Part shown: positions 45,766 through 54,384 of the stretch, one piece after another
Layout: each line of letters opens with the position of its first letter
Position numbering within the stretch: the stretch's first letter is position 1
Assembly (NCBI GenBank): GCA_030681195.1
Contig: JAUXXJ010000045.1
Span: forward strand, 248,001 to 312,000
DNA: 64,000 nt
Direction of reading: 5' to 3'
DNA from: Rhodocyclaceae bacterium
GTDB lineage: Bacteria > Pseudomonadota > Gammaproteobacteria > Burkholderiales > Rhodocyclaceae
Notes under the pieces: generated by a model
Databases searched by the model: none
The model's input: only the letters and a program-made list of their open reading frames with translations
What the model was told of the DNA's origin: nothing
Made by a program: the position numbers and the translations under genes

Positions 45766-46475
45766 TGAAAACGCCCCCAAGCCAAACCGCATCCGAGATC
45801 GCCCCCATCAAGGAGAGTTCTACGCTCCCCATTAGCGACCAGTCAGCCCTCGACTTCAATTCCCCCAGGAGTAACGCCATGCAAAACCAAACCGTACCCC
45901 AGCAATCCATCCCTGAAACCACCATCGCCGGCATGGATCTCAAGTCATTGCGCTTGCCGGCCAATTACGGCGCTACCCTCGGCGTCAAGAAACTGCTGAC
46001 CAACGTGCTGGTCGGCAAGCCGAAGAAACCGCAGTTCTTCCGCACCCATGCGTCCGATGACATGACCTTCCCCGCCATGCTCTTGGAAAACAAGGAAGCG
46101 CGCGAATCCTACGTGGTGATCCCGGAGGTCGCGCAGGAGATCAGCGAATTGGTGCGTCCTGTCATGCTTCACGCAGCCATCGACCGCCAGAACAACGTCT
46201 TCCTGATTCCGGTGCCGTTGCCGGGCGAGGATGGCACCCGCAACCCGTGGCATGAATCGTTGGCGCAGGCGGTCGAGCACGCCAAACTCAAATGGATTCG
46301 CATCACCGCCAACATGCACGTCGGCGGCTACGATGTGAATGAAGCCCAAGCTGAGTTGCCTGAACCGGAATGGCCCGAGCACGATATTGACGCACTGGTT
46401 CGGGTGGCCTTTCGCGGCAAGATCATCACCACCATGGATCACCCCGTCGTGCACTCCCTGTTGGGAAAAATCTAA
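45765..46475 (+). CDS. Unknown protein paired with the element DNA polymerase
   Basis: A 236-residue protein I do not recognise. The first 50 residues are polar and probably disordered; a conserved-looking domain follows (LPANYGATLGVKKLLTNVLVGKPKKPQFFRT split near 66-96, PEVAQEISELVRPVMLHAAIDRQN). An internal ATG at 45882 (MQNQTVPQQ) is an alternative start. It ends 35 bases before the polymerase, so a replication accessory role such as single-strand DNA binding is possible. Confidence 0.6.
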   Translation: MKTPPSQTASEIAPIKESSTLPISDQSALDFNSPRSNAMQNQTVPQQSIPETTIAGMDLKSLRLPANYGATLGVKKLLTNVLVGKPKKPQFFRTHASDDMTFPAMLLENKEARESYVVIPEVAQEISELVRPVMLHAAIDRQNNVFLIPVPLPGEDGTRNPWHESLAQAVEHAKLKWIRITANMHVGGYDVNEAQAELPEPEWPEHDIDALVRVAFRGKIITTMDHPVVHSLLGKI

Positions 46476-46510
46476 TCTCCGCGCTCAATTTCTCAGACGG
46501 CATCTTCCTG

Positions 46511-48211
46511 GTGGACTTCGAGTTCCACCCGGCAGGTGGCCGTGAGGGCAACCCGCCGGTTCCGATCTGCATGGTGGTGCATGAGTGGCTTTCTGGCCAC
46601 ACCACGCGCCACTGGCAGGCCGATCTAATGCAGATGACCACTCCCCCCTTCCCGACGGGAGACAAGGCCTTGTGCGTCGCCTACTACGCCTCCGCCGAAA
46701 TGGATTGCTTTCATGTGTTGGGGTGGAGTTATCCGACGCATGTGCTTGACCTCTTCACTGAATTCCGCTGCCTGACGAATGGGCTGCGCCTCGCTCACGG
46801 TAGCGGTCTGCTCGGTGCGCTGATGCACTACGGACTCCCCAGCATCGGCGGCGAACAGAAGGACACCATGCGCGACCTGATCCTGACTGGCGGCCCGTGG
46901 AGTCCGGCAGAGGAATTGGAAATTCTGGACTACTGTGAAACCGACGTGGTGGCGCTGTCCAATCTGCTCAGAGCCATGCAAGACCAGATTGACTGGCCCC
47001 GTGCGCTGCTGCGGGGTCGCTACATGAAGGCGGTGTCGCGCATCCAGATGAATGGTGTCCCCATCGACACCGATACGCTGGAACAACTCAAGATTCATTG
47101 GTTTGCCATCCAGGACCAGTTGATTGCCGATATCGACAGTGACTACGGCGTGTACGACGGTCGCAGTTTCAAGGCCAGTCGCTGGGAGGAATACCTAGTG
47201 GCGAACGACATCCCCTGGCCACGCCTGGAAAGCGGGCGACTCGATCTTAGTGATGCCACCTTCCGCGAAATGGCACGTACTTATGTCGAGGTGGCCCCGA
47301 TCCGCGAACTCCGTTCTTCTTTGTCAGAGATGCGCCTGTCCAAACTACAGGTTGGGGATGATGGGCGCAACCGTTGCCTGCTGTCGCCGTTTCGTGCACG
47401 CACCGGACGCAACCAGCCGTCGAACTCGAAGTCCATTTTCGGCCCTTCGGTATGGCTGCGTGGCCTGATCCGCCCTGAACCGGGCTGGGGACTGGCTTAT
47501 GTAGATTGGAGCCAGCAGGAGTTTGGTATTGCCGCCGCGCTGTCCGGTGATCCGGCAATGATGGAAGCCTACCGCAGCGGCGACCCTTACCTCGCGTTTG
47601 CCATTCAGGCTGGCGCAGTGCCGAAGACGGCAACAAAGAAAACGCATGAGGCCGAGCGCGAGCAGTTCAAGGCCTGCGTGCTGGCAGTGCAGTACGGCAT
47701 GGGCGAATCCAGCCTGGCGGCACGCATCAATCAGCCGGTGGCGCGTGCCCGCCAACTTCTTGAACTTCACCGGCGTACCTTCCGCACCTTCTGGAAGTGG
47801 TCGGACAGCGCGGTGGATGAGGCGGTGCTCGGTGGCCGACTGTGGGCCGGATTTGGCTGGCAGATCCATACCCGTGACGAACTCAACGACCGCAGCCTGC
47901 GTAATTTCCCGATGCAGGCTAACGGGGCCGAGATGTTGCGCATCGCCTGCATCCTGCTGACGGAGGCCGGCGTTCGGGTCTGTGCGCCGGTGCATGACGC
48001 GCTCCTGATCGAAGCCCCGCTGGATGAACTGGATCAGGCCATTGAAACCACGAAAACGTTAATGCAGGAGGCCAGCCGGATTGTGCTCGACGGCTTTGAG
48101 CTAGGCAGCGATGTGAAGGAGGTGCGCTACCCCGACCGTTACATGGACAAGCGTGGCGTGGTGATGTGGAACAAGATAATGATGCTGATCGGAAAACCTA
48201 CGCCGAAGTGA
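46511..48211 (+). CDS. Family A DNA polymerase (phage/plasmid type)
   Basis: A 566-residue polymerase with an N-terminal exonuclease-like domain (VDFEF, a DxE motif, then YCETDVVAL near 150) and a Pol I palm: motif A YVDWSQQEFGIAAALSGD (near 330), motif B FKACVLAVQYGMG (near 390), motif C PVHDALLIE (near 493). No 5' nuclease domain is present. The GTG start sits directly at the exonuclease motif; the open frame runs on upstream (NFSDGIF), so the true start may be a rarer codon further up. Confidence 0.88.
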   Translation: MDFEFHPAGGREGNPPVPICMVVHEWLSGHTTRHWQADLMQMTTPPFPTGDKALCVAYYASAEMDCFHVLGWSYPTHVLDLFTEFRCLTNGLRLAHGSGLLGALMHYGLPSIGGEQKDTMRDLILTGGPWSPAEELEILDYCETDVVALSNLLRAMQDQIDWPRALLRGRYMKAVSRIQMNGVPIDTDTLEQLKIHWFAIQDQLIADIDSDYGVYDGRSFKASRWEEYLVANDIPWPRLESGRLDLSDATFREMARTYVEVAPIRELRSSLSEMRLSKLQVGDDGRNRCLLSPFRARTGRNQPSNSKSIFGPSVWLRGLIRPEPGWGLAYVDWSQQEFGIAAALSGDPAMMEAYRSGDPYLAFAIQAGAVPKTATKKTHEAEREQFKACVLAVQYGMGESSLAARINQPVARARQLLELHRRTFRTFWKWSDSAVDEAVLGGRLWAGFGWQIHTRDELNDRSLRNFPMQANGAEMLRIACILLTEAGVRVCAPVHDALLIEAPLDELDQAIETTKTLMQEASRIVLDGFELGSDVKEVRYPDRYMDKRGVVMWNKIMMLIGKPTPK

Positions 48212-48213
48212 CC

Positions 48214-48253
48214 TGCGGTAGCGCGCCGCACCTACCTGCCGTGTGCTACCGCA
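48214..48253. promoter_or_regulatory. Inverted repeat between polymerase and winged-helix genes
   Basis: TGCGGTAGC (48214-48222) and GCTACCGCA (48245-48253) are perfect 9-bp arms 22 bases apart, directly after the polymerase stop and 25 bases before the next start. It could be an operator or a terminator stem. Confidence 0.5.
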
Positions 48254-48278
48254 CCCGTACATTCTCTTTAATAATCTT

Positions 48279-48665
48279 ATGTCTACTACCTACACCTCTG
48301 ATTGCCATGTACCAGTGAAGCGTCTTCAGCTTGATGCTGCCTCCGGCGCTTTGATGACCGCACCCAAGAAGGCGCTATTTCTTCGGGGACCAATCTCGCT
48401 GGCATGGTTGAAAAAGGCGGCTGAATTGCCGGGAAAGTCACTCAACGTTGCCTTGGCATTGTGCTGGCTCAATGGCATGGCGAAAGGAAAGCCATTCAAA
48501 CTCACCCAGCTGTCACTGAACTATCTTCACGTAGCACGGGATGCGGCAAGGGATGGGCTGACTCGGTTAGAACAGGCGGGCCTGATTACGGTTGACCGCA
48601 AGACTGGCCGACGCCCCATCATTTCGATTCTGGAACTACGGCCTGTTGGTCAAGGCGAAGATTAA
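48279..48665 (+). CDS. Winged-helix DNA-binding protein
   Basis: A 128-residue protein. Residues 45-125 fit a winged helix: NVALALCWLNGMAKGKPFKL, then LNYLHVARDAARDGLTRLEQAGLITVDR and a beta wing (RRPIISILELR). This is the layout of small replication or copy-control proteins and MarR-like regulators. The ATG at 48279 is preferred. It closes the replication-like block of the element. Confidence 0.6.
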   Translation: MSTTYTSDCHVPVKRLQLDAASGALMTAPKKALFLRGPISLAWLKKAAELPGKSLNVALALCWLNGMAKGKPFKLTQLSLNYLHVARDAARDGLTRLEQAGLITVDRKTGRRPIISILELRPVGQGED

Positions 48666-49326
48666 ATTTACCTCTGTACAACAAACCGACAGTCAGGCCT
48701 GCTGCCGGTCTGATTGCCAATATTCAGCTATTTGCCGTTGATAAGTCCGCGCCTATATCTTCACGCCGCCAAAACCCTTTGAAATAGTCTGGCCCCTCCC
48801 CCCGTTAAGCTGCTTTTCGGGGCATTCCCGAGCTGGCGATCCATCCGATGTATGCCTGCGTGCCGAACGTCGCGGTGGCGAACTACTCAAGGAATTGGCA
48901 ATGGATACTTATAAACAGCTGGGCGCAAAAGGAAACGCATCAATGGGACGCATATCCGCTGCCGATACATGCGTCCCGACCGCCAAATCCCCCTACACCG
49001 AAGCGATTGAGTCTGCCGGCCTTTCACACCAGCGCGCGAATCGGATGAACCCATACGGGCTTCTGGCATGGTTTGGGGCGTAGGGTTCCGTCTGTGGTGG
49101 CGATAGCACCCTATGTGTGCTTCGCTCGGTTTGCTGCCGTTTGGCTTCAGTTTTGTCGTATGAAGGCAGCCAACCTGAAACGGGAGTTGGCAACCAGCCA
49201 TCGCATACGTTCAACATCGAGTTCAGTGGCACGTTAGCGCATTTACTAGAACGAGTTCTTGGGCGTTCTTGTCGATTTGTACTCAGCCTTGACAGAGAGC
49301 CGGCGTATGAATACTATGAGTAGCGA
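48666..49326. other. Gap with no sure gene
   Basis: This 660-base stretch separates the replication-like block from the restriction-modification block. One small open frame (48901-49083) is listed separately. I see no tRNA, palindrome or clear promoter; the methyltransferase promoter should lie near its right end. Confidence 0.4.
48901..49083 (+). CDS. Possible small protein (60 residues)
   Basis: MDTYKQLGAKGNASMGRIS begins after AAGGA at 48889. The C-terminal part RANRMNPYGLLAWFGA is unusual in composition. No family is recognised and it may not be real. Confidence 0.25.
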   Translation: MDTYKQLGAKGNASMGRISAADTCVPTAKSPYTEAIESAGLSHQRANRMNPYGLLAWFGA

Positions 49327-50277
49327 ATGTCCCTTGAGCAAAACCCTGTGTCATCTCATACTCTTAACAGCGAAGTATCAAGCATTAATGAAACTCCCCA
49401 AGTATTTGACCTTTTGGATACTGGTGGTAGAGAGCTGAGCACTCAACTTGCTGAAAGAACGACGAATCGCTGCGAAATTATCTTGGGCGACGCACGCCGA
49501 ATCCTGCACGAGATGCCCGATGGATGTTTTGATTGCGTCGTGACCTCACCGCCCTACTGGGGGTTGAGGGATTATGGTGTCGACGGGCAGATCGGGGCAG
49601 AGGCTACGGTTGATGAGTACATTGTGGACCTCGTGCGACTATTTCGAGAGGTTCGGCGCACCCTCGCCGATAACGGCACCCTGTGGCTAAACATCGGCGA
49701 CAGCTACACGTCAGGGGGCCGAACTTGGCGGGGTGCTGACGCCAAGAACAAAGGGCGGGCAATGGACTACCGAGCCCCGACGCCAGATGGTTTGAAGCCG
49801 AAGGATTTGATCGGCGTTCCTTGGCGGTTGGCTTTTGCCCTTCAGGCAGACGGCTGGTATTTGCGCACGGATATTATCTGGAACAAGCCCAATTGCCAGC
49901 CTGAGAGCGTGAAGGATCGCCCAACCCGCGCCCATGAGTACGTGTTTCTGTTTTCCAAGTCGGAGAAGTATTACTACGACTGGCAAGCGATAATGGAGCC
50001 AGCGACGGACCCAAAACAGAAGTCGAAGAATCGCCGCTCCGTCTGGAACATCAACACCGAGCCTTATCCTGGCAGTCACTTCGCTGTCTATCCGCGGGCC
50101 CTTGTTCGCCTCTGCGTAGCGGCAGGTTCCCGAGAGAATGGCCGAGTACTTGACCCGTTCTTCGGGTCAGGGACTACTGGCGTTGTTTGCAATGAGCTAG
50201 GTAGGAAGTGTGTCGGTATTGAGCTAAATGCGGAATATGCAGAATTGGCGCACGCGCGGTTGTTACGAGGGCGCTAG
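49327..50277 (+). CDS. Type II DNA methyltransferase, beta-class
   Basis: A 316-residue methyltransferase that would protect host DNA from the nuclease encoded next to it. Motif IV CVVTSPPYWGLRDYG (near residue 62) precedes motif I LDPFFGSGTTGVVCNELG (near 278), the order of beta-class enzymes. The SPPY form is usual for N4-cytosine methyltransferases, which fits a SmaI-like partner (CCCGGG), though N6-adenine cannot be excluded. The first 45 residues look variable. It converges with the nuclease gene and overlaps it by 15 bases. Confidence 0.88.
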   Translation: MSLEQNPVSSHTLNSEVSSINETPQVFDLLDTGGRELSTQLAERTTNRCEIILGDARRILHEMPDGCFDCVVTSPPYWGLRDYGVDGQIGAEATVDEYIVDLVRLFREVRRTLADNGTLWLNIGDSYTSGGRTWRGADAKNKGRAMDYRAPTPDGLKPKDLIGVPWRLAFALQADGWYLRTDIIWNKPNCQPESVKDRPTRAHEYVFLFSKSEKYYYDWQAIMEPATDPKQKSKNRRSVWNINTEPYPGSHFAVYPRALVRLCVAAGSRENGRVLDPFFGSGTTGVVCNELGRKCVGIELNAEYAELAHARLLRGR

Positions 50278-51021
50278 GTCAAAAACCCAAGTCGCATGCA
50301 CCTTGCAGAGGTTTTTTTGGAGGTGTTTGATTTGTAGCTTGCGCTCTGTGCCTCCGTCGAAATACAGTGAATACTTGAGCTGCCCATTTGCATCCTTGAC
50401 ATAACCGTAGCCCGGCTGCGGATTCTGTCTGCTGCCGGTACAAACCTCTAGTTCGCAGTTTGCCGCTTCGAGCAGCAGCGCTTTAGGGATCTCGACTAGT
50501 TCGTAGCGGATCTTGTCACCTTCATCTTTCAGGCGTCGGAGCGTGAAGATGCGGTCATAGCTTTGCATATGTTCAAGGAACAAATCCCGCAGCAGTGGCA
50601 ACTTCCACTCGCCTCGCCCCAGCTCCATCCACTTGCTGACATGGATTGATTCGTCCTTGATATTGGTTGCGGCTTCTGTCTTGAGGCTAACCGGAATTCC
50701 ACGAATACTAATATCATGGCCCCGATTCGTCCGACTTTTTACGAGCTGAGCTGTAATGCCAGAGGCGTTTAGCGCGGCCTCAAACGCAAACTCGAACCGA
50801 TCTTTGCTCAGGGCTTGACGGCTTCCGGCATGGTGACTTAACAAGCGATCCCCAAGGGAGGAAAGGACAGCATCTGATACCACATCGGAGTCAGGGGCCC
50901 GATCAAATTGGCAAACAGCCCCGAATGCATGGATAGCAGACTTGACCCATTTCTGTTGCGCAGGAGTAAGGCGGCGTAGCGCCTCAACAATTTCTGTAAT
51001 TTCCCTTTCCGAGAGGCTCAC
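50263..51021 (-). CDS. Type II restriction endonuclease, SmaI-like
   Basis: A 252-residue protein. RTNRGHDISIRGIPVSLKTEAA (about residues 98-118) gives a D...xLK-type PD-(D/E)XK active site. From memory, the whole C-terminal half closely follows R.SmaI, including IHVSKWMELG, RIFTLR, GSRQNPQPGYGYV and LYFDGGTERKLQIKHL; the size also fits. The predicted target is therefore CCCGGG, cut to blunt ends if truly SmaI-like. The GTG start overlaps the controller gene (GTGA), so the two are co-translated. Confidence 0.85.
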   Translation of the reverse strand: MSLSEREITEIVEALRRLTPAQQKWVKSAIHAFGAVCQFDRAPDSDVVSDAVLSSLGDRLLSHHAGSRQALSKDRFEFAFEAALNASGITAQLVKSRTNRGHDISIRGIPVSLKTEAATNIKDESIHVSKWMELGRGEWKLPLLRDLFLEHMQSYDRIFTLRRLKDEGDKIRYELVEIPKALLLEAANCELEVCTGSRQNPQPGYGYVKDANGQLKYSLYFDGGTERKLQIKHLQKNLCKVHATWVFDLAPS

Positions 51022-51284
51022 TCAAGTTGTCCCATCTGTTCGTTATTCGATGGGCTTTCGCGCTCTGTAAGCAACTCAGGAACTGTTACGCCTAAAGTCG
51101 AGGCCAAGACCTCAAGCGTGCTTAGTGTGACGTTTCTTTCGTGGCGCTCAACTGAACCGATATATGTACGGTGCAAGCCGCATCGCTCGGCTAACTCTTC
51201 TTGGGAAACCCCCTTCCCCCTACGAAAAGTCTTGATGTTCTCAGCTAATACAGCGCGGAGAGATTCGCTTGATTTTCTGACCAT
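51018..51284 (-). CDS. Controller (C) protein of the restriction-modification system
   Basis: An 88-residue helix-turn-helix protein (KTFRRGKGVSQEELAERCGL, then HRTYIGSVERHERNVTLSTL) typical of C proteins that delay nuclease expression after entry into a new host. The ATG at 51284 is chosen over an upstream TTG. It is directly upstream of the nuclease gene and downstream of a paired operator with the known C-box spacing. Confidence 0.9.
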   Translation of the reverse strand: MVRKSSESLRAVLAENIKTFRRGKGVSQEELAERCGLHRTYIGSVERHERNVTLSTLEVLASTLGVTVPELLTERESPSNNEQMGQLE

Positions 51285-51289
51285 GCTCA

Positions 51290-51308
51290 AGTCCTAACTG
51301 ATTAGACT
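51290..51308 (-). promoter_or_regulatory. Extra AGTC/GACT inverted repeat near the C start
   Basis: AGTCCTAA and TTAGACT (one base unpaired) straddle the region 6-24 bases before the C gene ATG. It resembles a single weak C-box. Confidence 0.35.
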
Positions 51309-51324
51309 GGGATTTTCCGCAAAT

Positions 51325-51356
51325 GACGACTATAAGGCGACAGACTATAGGTAGCA
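51325..51356 (-). promoter_or_regulatory. C-protein operator (tandem C-boxes)
   Basis: Read on the minus strand, ACCTATAGTC then TGTCGCC then TTATAGTCGTCA. The TATAGTC half-sites at 51328-51334 and 51343-51349 are repeated at 15-base spacing. This spacing and sequence match, as I recall them, the Esp1396I-type operator (TATAGTC, eight bases, TATAGTC). It lies 44-65 bases upstream of the C start. Confidence 0.75.
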
Positions 51357-51512
51357 GTAATGTATGCCGCACGGCGCAAGCAGATTGGATGCCGCCCAAT
51401 AGCACTTGCACGAATACCCGCGGAAAGCATTTGCTGAGCACCATCAAAACGAGTCGACAATCCGCATCCAGTTATCAGTACGCCCATTACAATTCATCTT
51501 GATTCAAGCAAT

Positions 51513-51647
51513 ATGGATACCCCGCGACCTATTGAGCATCTATTTGCCTACAACGAATTGATGAATGACAGAAGTCCGGTAGACACGATTGCCCTCCATC
51601 TCAGATACAACTCGGTCGATGAGTCTGGTAATGCCGCGAGTGATTAG
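51513..51647 (+). CDS. Possible small protein (44 residues)
   Basis: MDTPRPIEHLFAYNELMND starts an open frame ending at TAG 51647. No ribosome site is visible and I recognise no family. The rest of the 435-base gap (51291-51725) holds the C operator and nothing else I can support. Confidence 0.2.
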   Translation: MDTPRPIEHLFAYNELMNDRSPVDTIALHLRYNSVDESGNAASD

Positions 51648-51725
51648 CCGTCAGCTCTCATGCCAATCGCGAATGGGAGACCATCAAACATCACGCCAAG
51701 CCGTTAATAGGTCAATCGGTTACAA

Positions 51726-52658
51726 ATGAAATACGACATCATTGGTGATATCCACGGCCACGCAGACCAACTCGAAGGACTTCTGAAGGTGTTGGGTTAT
51801 CGGCCCAGAGGTCGCACCTACAAAGCCCCGAATGGACACAAGGCAGTATTCGTCGGTGATTTGATTGATCGCGGGCCGGCGCAGATTCGCGTGCTAGACA
51901 TCGTGCGGTCAATGATTGACGGGGGAGACGCCGTTGCCGTCATGGGCAATCATGAATTCAATGCAATTGGCTTCATCACACGTAGCGATAACGGCGACTA
52001 CCTGCGGCCCCATACCCGAAAGAATCTAGAGCAGCACGCTGAGTTCCTTGCCCAAGTCGGCGAAGAATCGCCGTGCCATCTGGAATGGGTTGCATGGTTC
52101 AAGATATTGCCCTTGGCCATTGATCTGAACGGTATCCGCGTAGCCCATGCCTGGTGGTGCGATGATTCTGTCAAAGAGATTTCAGATTCCTATTGGGATG
52201 CGCACCGTCGGCAAATGTCGGATGATTTTCTTTACGGCAGCCATGAAAAGGGATCACCGCTCGAAACCGCACGAAAAATACTGACTTGTGGAGTCGAGTG
52301 GGACTTACCCAATGGGACATACATCATCGATAAGGCAGGCCACCAGCATGGTGAGGCCCGGATGGCGGTCTGGCGGCATGACGCTACACATTTGCGTCAG
52401 GTAGCGATTGTTCCCAAGGGAAACGAAGACACAGTTCCCAACATTGCCATTCCGCCGGAGGTCAGGTTGATCGAGGTAACTGGTTCGCCAGTGTTTTTTG
52501 GACACCATTGGTTTTCTGGAACACCGCGAACAGAGACAAAGAAAGTGGCATGTCTGGATTGGTCTGTTGCCAAAGGCGGCCCTCTGGTTGCCTACCGATG
52601 GGATGGTGAAGATGAACTGCATGATGAAAATTTCGTGATGTATGGCGGATCACACTGA
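51726..52658 (+). CDS. Calcineurin-type metallophosphoesterase
   Basis: A 310-residue phosphoesterase with the full metal site: DIIGDIHGHADQ (DxH, residues 4-15), FVGDLIDRGPAQ (GDxxDRG, near 42), VMGNHEFNAI (GNHE, near 72), and late GHHWFSG (near 258). It most resembles the PrpE/serine-threonine phosphatase-like group that splits dinucleoside polyphosphates or phosphoproteins. It is cargo next to the restriction genes; whether it acts in defence is unknown. Confidence 0.85.
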   Translation: MKYDIIGDIHGHADQLEGLLKVLGYRPRGRTYKAPNGHKAVFVGDLIDRGPAQIRVLDIVRSMIDGGDAVAVMGNHEFNAIGFITRSDNGDYLRPHTRKNLEQHAEFLAQVGEESPCHLEWVAWFKILPLAIDLNGIRVAHAWWCDDSVKEISDSYWDAHRRQMSDDFLYGSHEKGSPLETARKILTCGVEWDLPNGTYIIDKAGHQHGEARMAVWRHDATHLRQVAIVPKGNEDTVPNIAIPPEVRLIEVTGSPVFFGHHWFSGTPRTETKKVACLDWSVAKGGPLVAYRWDGEDELHDENFVMYGGSH

Positions 52659-52733
52659 TCCTCTCGCTTGAGTGCCATGCCGTAACCGATGCAAGTAAAT
52701 GGTTTTGTCGAATTGATAGGATGAGGAACTGTA

Positions 52734-53438
52734 ATGGCCAACATTGACAAGTACATTGCCGAGCAACAGTCCAGGGAATTAGCCGATCAGATAATTCGCG
52801 TAGTGAATATCAATAAGCCCGGTGCATTCCCTAATCATGCAATGTGTCTTGTCACAAGCTTTCAACAACGTTCAGATTTGCCTTTGCATACATCCCTTAT
52901 AAAAATGTCGCGAGTGGTTGAGAACAATCTCAAGGCAATCGGATTGAACGAGCCAGTTTCTCTGCGACTGGTTCAAGACAAGTGGTGGTTAGCCAATGTC
53001 GATGCTTCAGTTGATAACCCAAATTTTGAATCGGGTGGCTGCATGGCTACCGTCATTGGTACTACTGAGTATTTGGCACGACGCTATTGGGATGTGTATT
53101 GCGAATTCACGCACGGGCCTTACGGGAGTCGTGACGAAATTGATGGCATATGCTTGGTGACAGAGAGTTTTGACCGATCAAAGTTAGGGGCTAAAGCCGC
53201 TGCAATCCTGATTCCCGGTTTAAGTGCCAGGCGTCTTGAGGAACAAGGGATTCACGAACCGTTCCCGTCGTCTTTACTGGAAGATAAGTGGTGGGTATGC
53301 GGGATGGGTGGCGGTATCTGCTCAACAAAGGATTTGCCGCTTATGATCCATTGTGGCCGGCATGTCACCGACGGGCCATTCGATAGCAAAGCAAAGGCCG
53401 AATACCAGTTCGATTGTTTATGGGAATCACCAGAGTAA
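52734..53438 (+). CDS. Unknown protein made of two copies of one unit
   Basis: A 234-residue protein I do not recognise. Two units align: CLVTSFQQRSDL ... GLNEPVSLRLVQDKWWLAN ... THGPYGSRDEID (about residues 37-138) and CLVTESFDRSKL ... GIHEPFPSSLLEDKWWVCG ... TDGPFDSKAKAEYQFD (about 139-230). The shared core is CLVTxSF, an EP dipeptide, xxDKWW, and GPxxS. GAGGAA precedes the start. Codon and base use are AT-rich compared with the host, so it probably came with the element. Confidence 0.75.
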   Translation: MANIDKYIAEQQSRELADQIIRVVNINKPGAFPNHAMCLVTSFQQRSDLPLHTSLIKMSRVVENNLKAIGLNEPVSLRLVQDKWWLANVDASVDNPNFESGGCMATVIGTTEYLARRYWDVYCEFTHGPYGSRDEIDGICLVTESFDRSKLGAKAAAILIPGLSARRLEEQGIHEPFPSSLLEDKWWVCGMGGGICSTKDLPLMIHCGRHVTDGPFDSKAKAEYQFDCLWESPE

Positions 53439-53896
53439 CGCCCACTGAGTAAGCAATCAGTTGAGTGGGAATGGCAACCGATGCCTTTGCTGCATACCAG
53501 ACAGCCATGTTGAAAATCCAATGGCATCAGGTCAATAATCACTTACAAGCAACCTGAAAATGAATGGCCGCAATGGAGAAAAGTTCCAAGCGGCGGGTCA
53601 TGCCCGAGTACAGCCCGCAGCCCGCAACATAATCCACAAGCTGGAAAACGGCAGGTCGACTCAGGAGGTTACCGCTCAGCGCCTCGCCAATGGCGCACTG
53701 AATAGACGAAATTCACCATGCTCCAATGCCAATTCAATCTGACGCTGGGTGTGTCGGCCAACCAGATCGGCCCGATTACCCAGAGGTAAGGCCATCCCGC
53801 AGGATATTTTTCAAAAATTGGGGTGGGGTCTGTGGGGTGAGTTGGAGCATGACCGATTCGCGTTTCGGGGTACAGGCCGGGGGGGTAGCCGGCAAA
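53439..53896. other. Gap with gene fragments
   Basis: I see no intact gene. A short frame ending at 53904 (QDIFQKLGWGLWGELEHD) and another at about 53717 (NLTLGVSANQIGPITQR) look like pieces of longer proteins, so this may be a decayed gene. Confidence 0.3.
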
Positions 53897-54307
53897 TCAT
53901 TTGACTGACCCATCCTCAGGATAATCCCGTTCCCATTGCGCAGCCAACCCAACATCCCGCAGGAAGTCATCGAACTTGGCACGCACCTGAACATCGACCT
54001 GAATCGGAGCCTTGCCCCAGCCGCGATCCAGCAAAGCCTGGGCAGCGGTCACTCGCGCCGCCATCGCCTGCTTCTCGTCCTCGACCGCCCTCGCCAGCAG
54101 GGCGACAGCAATGTTGGTATGGCTTCGGGCCAGCATCACGACGGTCACGCCATCAGCCTTACGGCCTGCGCCGGGCAAAACGCTGCCGGGCAGTAACCGG
54201 CCAAGGGCATCACGCTCTGCAATCCCAAGTGCTTGGCGACGGGCGATGTTTGCTTCTGACCTTGGGTCGTCTTCGGGCGAGGTGTTGGCGGGGGCGATGG
54301 TTTCCAT
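53897..54307 (-). CDS. Phage-like small protein (DUF5681-like)
   Basis: A 136-residue protein (start METIAPANTS). The stretch GRLLPGSVLPGAGRKADGVT and later RVTAAQALLDRGWGKAPIQVDV resembles small phage proteins found next to terminase genes (DUF5681 type). No terminase follows, so it is probably a leftover of a phage ancestor. It faces the opposite way to the other element genes. Confidence 0.5.
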   Translation of the reverse strand: METIAPANTSPEDDPRSEANIARRQALGIAERDALGRLLPGSVLPGAGRKADGVTVVMLARSHTNIAVALLARAVEDEKQAMAARVTAAQALLDRGWGKAPIQVDVQVRAKFDDFLRDVGLAAQWERDYPEDGSVK

Positions 54308-54362
54308 GCCGTGCAGCATGGGGCAAACAGCAGCATTTGCGACGGCAAATTATTTGTGTTTC

Positions 54363-54384
54363 GGCGGCACACTGGCGGCACACT
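54363..54384 (+). repeat. Candidate right integrase arm sites
   Basis: GGCGGCACACT is repeated twice in tandem (54363-54373 and 54374-54384), 114 bases before attR. The same core appears at the left end. Confidence 0.6.

Noticed and set aside
50715..50740. CCGACTTTTT stretch in the restriction nuclease gene
   Set aside because: Only the last ten bases match the motif; the rest does not align.
53560..53742. Small plus-strand open frame resembling a helix-turn-helix protein
   Set aside because: The similarity is too weak and the region contains fragments in several frames.
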